Positions 6,328 to 8,396 of a stretch of 8,396 bases of DNA are shown piece by piece; the stretch's first letter is position 1, and each line of letters opens with the position of its first letter. Below the pieces are notes generated by a model. That model did no database searches, was not told where the DNA came from, and saw nothing but the letters and a program-made list of their open reading frames with translations. The position numbers were made by a program, and so were the translations under genes. Origin of the DNA: Bacillota bacterium (GTDB lineage Bacteria; Bacillota; Negativicutes; Sporomusales; UBA7701); NCBI GenBank assembly GCA_023415075.1, contig JAEZLU010000112.1, forward strand, positions 1 through 8,396. Direction: 5' to 3'.

Positions 6328-7191
6328 TCAGTTCTCCAAAGTCTTCGCCAGGCTGTAGACCGCCTCAAGGTCAAGCACCCGATCGTTAGCCGCAAACAAA
6401 GCTTGGACGGCGGCCCGGTGAATTTTCATTTTCAGATTGCCGATGGCGATGGCGCCGAAGACTTTCTTTCCCTGCCGCTCTCTGCCGTCGTCGCTCACCT
6501 TTATTCCCTCAAGCCCCAGCGGCTCGACGGCATTGATATCGGCGGCGACCTCCAGGAATGGACAGGCCGACCATGCGGCCTGCTCGAGCAGCCGTACGCC
6601 CGGGGCGCCGCAGCAGGCCACAATATTGACACCCTGGCCCAAGGCCACGGCGGCCTCAGTGGCCCCGGCCACCTGCAGCGGCTTTACCTGGATAGCAGCG
6701 TCCGCGCCCAGACGGTGGCAAACCTCCTGGGCGCGCAAGAACTGGCGGGAAGACAATGCTACCTGGCAGCCCTCCCTGGCCAGCAAACTGGCCACCCGCA
6801 CCCCCACCGGGCCGGTGCCGCCGAGCACCAGGGCCTTTTTGCCGGCAAGGGCGCCGCCACCGGCCACTTTGCGCACCAGGGCGGCCGCCGTGGTATTGCA
6901 GCCATTGGCGTCGAACATTACCGACACCCTCACCGGGCCAAAAAAAGTGGCCAGCACCTGCTGCATGATCGTCTCCGCCGGCGCGACTCGGGCACCGCCG
7001 ACGAATATGGCGGTATTGCGCAAATTATCGCCGCCCCGGGTGAACATTGCCCCGTAGACAAGGTTGGCAACTTCGTCCGCGGTGACGCCTCCGTAAGCCA
7101 GAACCTGGTCGGCGCCGGCGTCGTAGGCCGTGATCTGGTCGAAAACACTCGCCTGAGGGTCGGCTTCAAGCTGGAGCAAAATCTTTTTCAT
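6328..7191 (-). CDS. mtdB: NAD(P)-dependent methylene-tetrahydromethanopterin dehydrogenase (MtdB/MtdA family)
   Basis: This 287-residue soluble enzyme oxidises methylene-H4MPT to methenyl-H4MPT with NAD+ or NADP+. The sequence is collinear with bacterial MtdA/MtdB: KKILLQLEADPQASVFDQI at the start, YDAGADQ (23-29), YTRGG-type MFTRGGDN, a GPVRVS...FDANGCNTTAAA block (85-104), and the dinucleotide-binding loop VLGGTGPVGVR (122-132). The C-terminal FGAIAIGNLKMKIHRA is also typical. Two in-frame ATGs lie at 7200 and 7191. The AGGAG at 7203-7207 is only 2 nt from the first and 11 nt from the second, and the second aligns better with the family N-terminus, so I use 7191; the alternative adds three residues. 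The start lies inside the end of the DUF447 gene. MtdB and MtdA differ in coenzyme and pterin preference, which I cannot tell by eye; the gene context favours an H4MPT role. Confidence 0.92.
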   Translation of the reverse strand: MKKILLQLEADPQASVFDQITAYDAGADQVLAYGGVTADEVANLVYGAMFTRGGDNLRNTAIFVGGARVAPAETIMQQVLATFFGPVRVSVMFDANGCNTTAAALVRKVAGGGALAGKKALVLGGTGPVGVRVASLLAREGCQVALSSRQFLRAQEVCHRLGADAAIQVKPLQVAGATEAAVALGQGVNIVACCGAPGVRLLEQAAWSACPFLEVAADINAVEPLGLEGIKVSDDGRERQGKKVFGAIAIGNLKMKIHRAAVQALFAANDRVLDLEAVYSLAKTLEN

Positions 7192-7813
7192 CCTGACCAT
7201 TTCTCCTTCCGCGCTTAACCTGCACCGGCCCGGTCCGCGCCGGCGGCAAAACCAGCCCGGCGGCCCGCAGAAAGGCGCACACCCGATTAAAAGCCTTCCA
7301 TTCGCTGGCCCCGCCGGTCTTCACGACAATTTCCCGCCAGTCGTTCCAGCGTTCGGTCAGCTTATCCGGCGCCAGCCGCCAGCGGGTGGCGGCGATCGTC
7401 GCTTCCAGCACCGCCGCCCGCGCCCGGCAAAAGCCGTCGAAGCCGGCAGCACCCTGACGGCGATGCACCACCCGGACGGCCACGATAGCCGGTTCGGCCG
7501 CTGTATTAAAATTATCTACCGTAAATTCCCACACCGTGTCCGCCGCCGCCAATCGTGGGACGATCACCGCCTGCGACGGCACGGAGGGCGGGGTAGCCGA
7601 ATATAGGGCGGTTTCGACAAAAAGCGCGACATCATTGCAGAAACAAATAACCCCCTGCCCAGTGGCAAGCAGATTGGCGTAGGTCTGGGAACCGGAATAA
7701 AGGCGCAGACTCGCCCGCTCGGCCGGGGCAACCGAAAGGACATGCACCCCCACCGGGGCAAAATTGACCTGGCCGGCGGCGTTAACCGAAGAGACAATCG
7801 CTTCAAGGATCAT
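7166..7813 (-). CDS. DUF447-type protein, probable flavin-binding split-barrel fold
   Basis: This 215-residue product starts MILEAIVSSVNAAGQVNFAP and VGVHVL, the pattern of DUF447 proteins (E..V.S....G..N.AP.G), which resemble FMN-binding split-barrel flavin reductases. The next segment, LYSGSQTYANLLATGQGVICFCNDVALFVETALYS, matches the region that in this fold lines the flavin site. The C-terminal half (about 120-215) is helical and basic, with no motif I know. DUF447 proteins are found in methanogens and in bacteria with H4MPT-linked pathways, and their reaction is unknown to me. A role in synthesis or reduction of the pterin cofactor is a guess from context. The ATG at 7813 has an ideal AAGGAGGT site 4 nt upstream, the strongest of the window, and the 3' end overlaps the mtdB start region by 26 bases (35 if mtdB starts at 7200). 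Confidence 0.82.
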   Translation of the reverse strand: MILEAIVSSVNAAGQVNFAPVGVHVLSVAPAERASLRLYSGSQTYANLLATGQGVICFCNDVALFVETALYSATPPSVPSQAVIVPRLAAADTVWEFTVDNFNTAAEPAIVAVRVVHRRQGAAGFDGFCRARAAVLEATIAATRWRLAPDKLTERWNDWREIVVKTGGASEWKAFNRVCAFLRAAGLVLPPARTGPVQVKRGRRNGQDEKDFAPA

Positions 7814-7817
7814 GGCA

Positions 7818-7825
7818 ACCTCCTT
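7818..7825 (-). promoter_or_regulatory. Strong Shine-Dalgarno site of the DUF447 gene
   Basis: AAGGAGGT lies 4 nt before the ATG at 7813, in the 28-base gap after the DHPS-like gene. It is close to the perfect anti-16S sequence and fixes the start. Confidence 0.85.
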
Positions 7826-7841
7826 CTGCCGGCCGTCGCCC

Positions 7842-8396
7842 CTACCCGCTCAGATAACCCCAGCGCAGAGGCGAATCCTGCACATATCTTTTGCCCAGGC
7901 GGAGGGCCAGTTCCGCCTTTTCCAGTTCCCGGCCGAGGTAAAAGGCGTGACCGCAATCCTTGACGGTCATCCCGGAAAAAAGCGTCCTGGCGTCGGTGCC
8001 GCGTAAAAATACCGTGGCGTTAAAAACGTATATATGTTGATCGGCCACAAAAATCCGATAATTTTCATCCCGTACGGCCTGATGCATCTCGAATAATTCC
8101 TCAGGCGTAAACCGGTTGCCGCACGGGTCCTTAATGGTCAGCAGCCCGTAATCGAGGTGTTTGGGCAGACGCCCCGCCGCCAATGCCCGCTGCGCCAAAT
8201 CGCAGGCCCGCCTGACCTCGCGGACCGTTCCCCGGGCGCGGTGGCTCACCTCGGTTGTCAGCAGATAACCGATGCCAAGTTCAACAGCCATCCCGGCCAG
8301 CAGCGCGTTTACGCCGGTGCTGTCGGCGTCGACCAGTTCGGTCACATTGCTGAGTCCCGCCAGCATCGCGCATTCCGGCAGGCGCCGCCGCACTTC
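7842..8396 (-). CDS. Dihydropteroate-synthase-like protein of H4MPT pathway, C-terminal part only (start lies beyond the right edge)
   Basis: The frame is open to the right edge; 184 residues plus the TAG are visible. The first visible part, LSNVTELVDADSTGVNALLA then TTEVSHRARGTVREVRRACD, matches the end of the TIM-barrel pterin-binding domain of the archaeal and methylotroph DHPS-related family (TIGR00284 type). The last roughly 100 residues (FVADQHIYVFNATVFLRGTD, then FYLGRELEKAELALRLGKRY) fit the small C-terminal DUF4346 domain that ends these proteins. The family is proposed to act in H4MPT biosynthesis, joining the pterin to the arylamine part, by analogy with dihydropteroate synthase; this is not shown by the sequence. 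The full protein would be about 500 residues, so well over half is outside the window. A GTG near 8393 is not a credible start. The stop is 28 bases before the DUF447 gene, the widest gap in the window. Confidence 0.85.
   Translation of the reverse strand, partial: EVRRRLPECAMLAGLSNVTELVDADSTGVNALLAGMAVELGIGYLLTTEVSHRARGTVREVRRACDLAQRALAAGRLPKHLDYGLLTIKDPCGNRFTPEELFEMHQAVRDENYRIFVADQHIYVFNATVFLRGTDARTLFSGMTVKDCGHAFYLGRELEKAELALRLGKRYVQDSPLRWGYLSG

Noticed and set aside
6403..7218. A 271-codon plus-strand frame opposite mtdB
   Set aside because: It mirrors the mtdB codons; the minus-strand product is clearly MtdB, so this is antisense noise.
1..8396. CRISPR arrays, tRNA or rRNA genes, insertion sequences
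   Set aside because: No regular repeats, cloverleaf, rRNA-like stretch or transposase was seen; the window is almost fully covered by minus-strand genes.

Overview
All eight genes in this window lie on the minus strand and are packed head to tail, so they are read from high to low coordinates. They look like one operon for C1 transfer on tetrahydromethanopterin (H4MPT) and methanofuran. In transcription order they are: the C-terminal part of a dihydropteroate-synthase-like protein (cut by the right edge), a DUF447-type protein, an MtdA/MtdB-type methylene-H4MPT dehydrogenase, an ATP-grasp protein, FwdD, FwdB, FwdA, formylmethanofuran:H4MPT formyltransferase (Ftr, also called FhcD), and FwdC (cut by the left edge). 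Neighbouring genes overlap by 4 to 35 bases, abut, or are separated by at most 28 bases. There is no non-coding stretch of any size, and no promoter or terminator is visible.

The main discovery is in fwdB. Its reading frame is broken only by an in-frame TGA at 4291-4293. That codon falls where FwdB proteins carry the cysteine, or in some methanogens the selenocysteine (Sec), that binds the molybdenum or tungsten. The residue after it is His, followed by Gly-Pro-Gly, the same Sec-His-Gly-Pro type of context as in formate dehydrogenases. Reading through gives a full-length 431-residue FwdB. A 6-bp stem with a 7-nt loop containing GGUC starts 23 nt after the TGA and fits the placement of a bacterial SECIS element. 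I therefore read this as a bacterial selenoprotein FwdB.

The gene set is also unusual. Methylotrophic bacteria use a related complex, Fhc, which hydrolyses the formyl carrier and has a FwdB-like subunit that has lost its metal and cluster sites. Here FwdB keeps a CxxCxxxC...C [4Fe-4S] motif and the Sec position, and a FwdD-type molybdopterin-binding subunit is present. The gene order B-A-Ftr-C, with Ftr inside the cluster, is nevertheless like bacterial fhc. The complex is thus predicted to be a true formylmethanofuran dehydrogenase, interconverting formyl-methanofuran with CO2, in an Fhc-like gene arrangement.

The organism is most likely an anaerobic or facultative, GC-rich, selenocysteine-decoding bacterium. 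The reasons are the MtdA/MtdB-type dehydrogenase (methanogens use an F420-dependent enzyme), strong Shine-Dalgarno sites, and the candidate SECIS inside the coding region rather than in a 3' UTR. I cannot name the phylum. The predicted pathway is methylene-H4MPT to methenyl-H4MPT (MtdB), formyl-H4MPT (by a cyclohydrolase Mch not in the window), formyl-methanofuran (Ftr) and CO2 (FwdABCD), or the reverse. The ATP-grasp and DHPS-like proteins probably make the cofactors.
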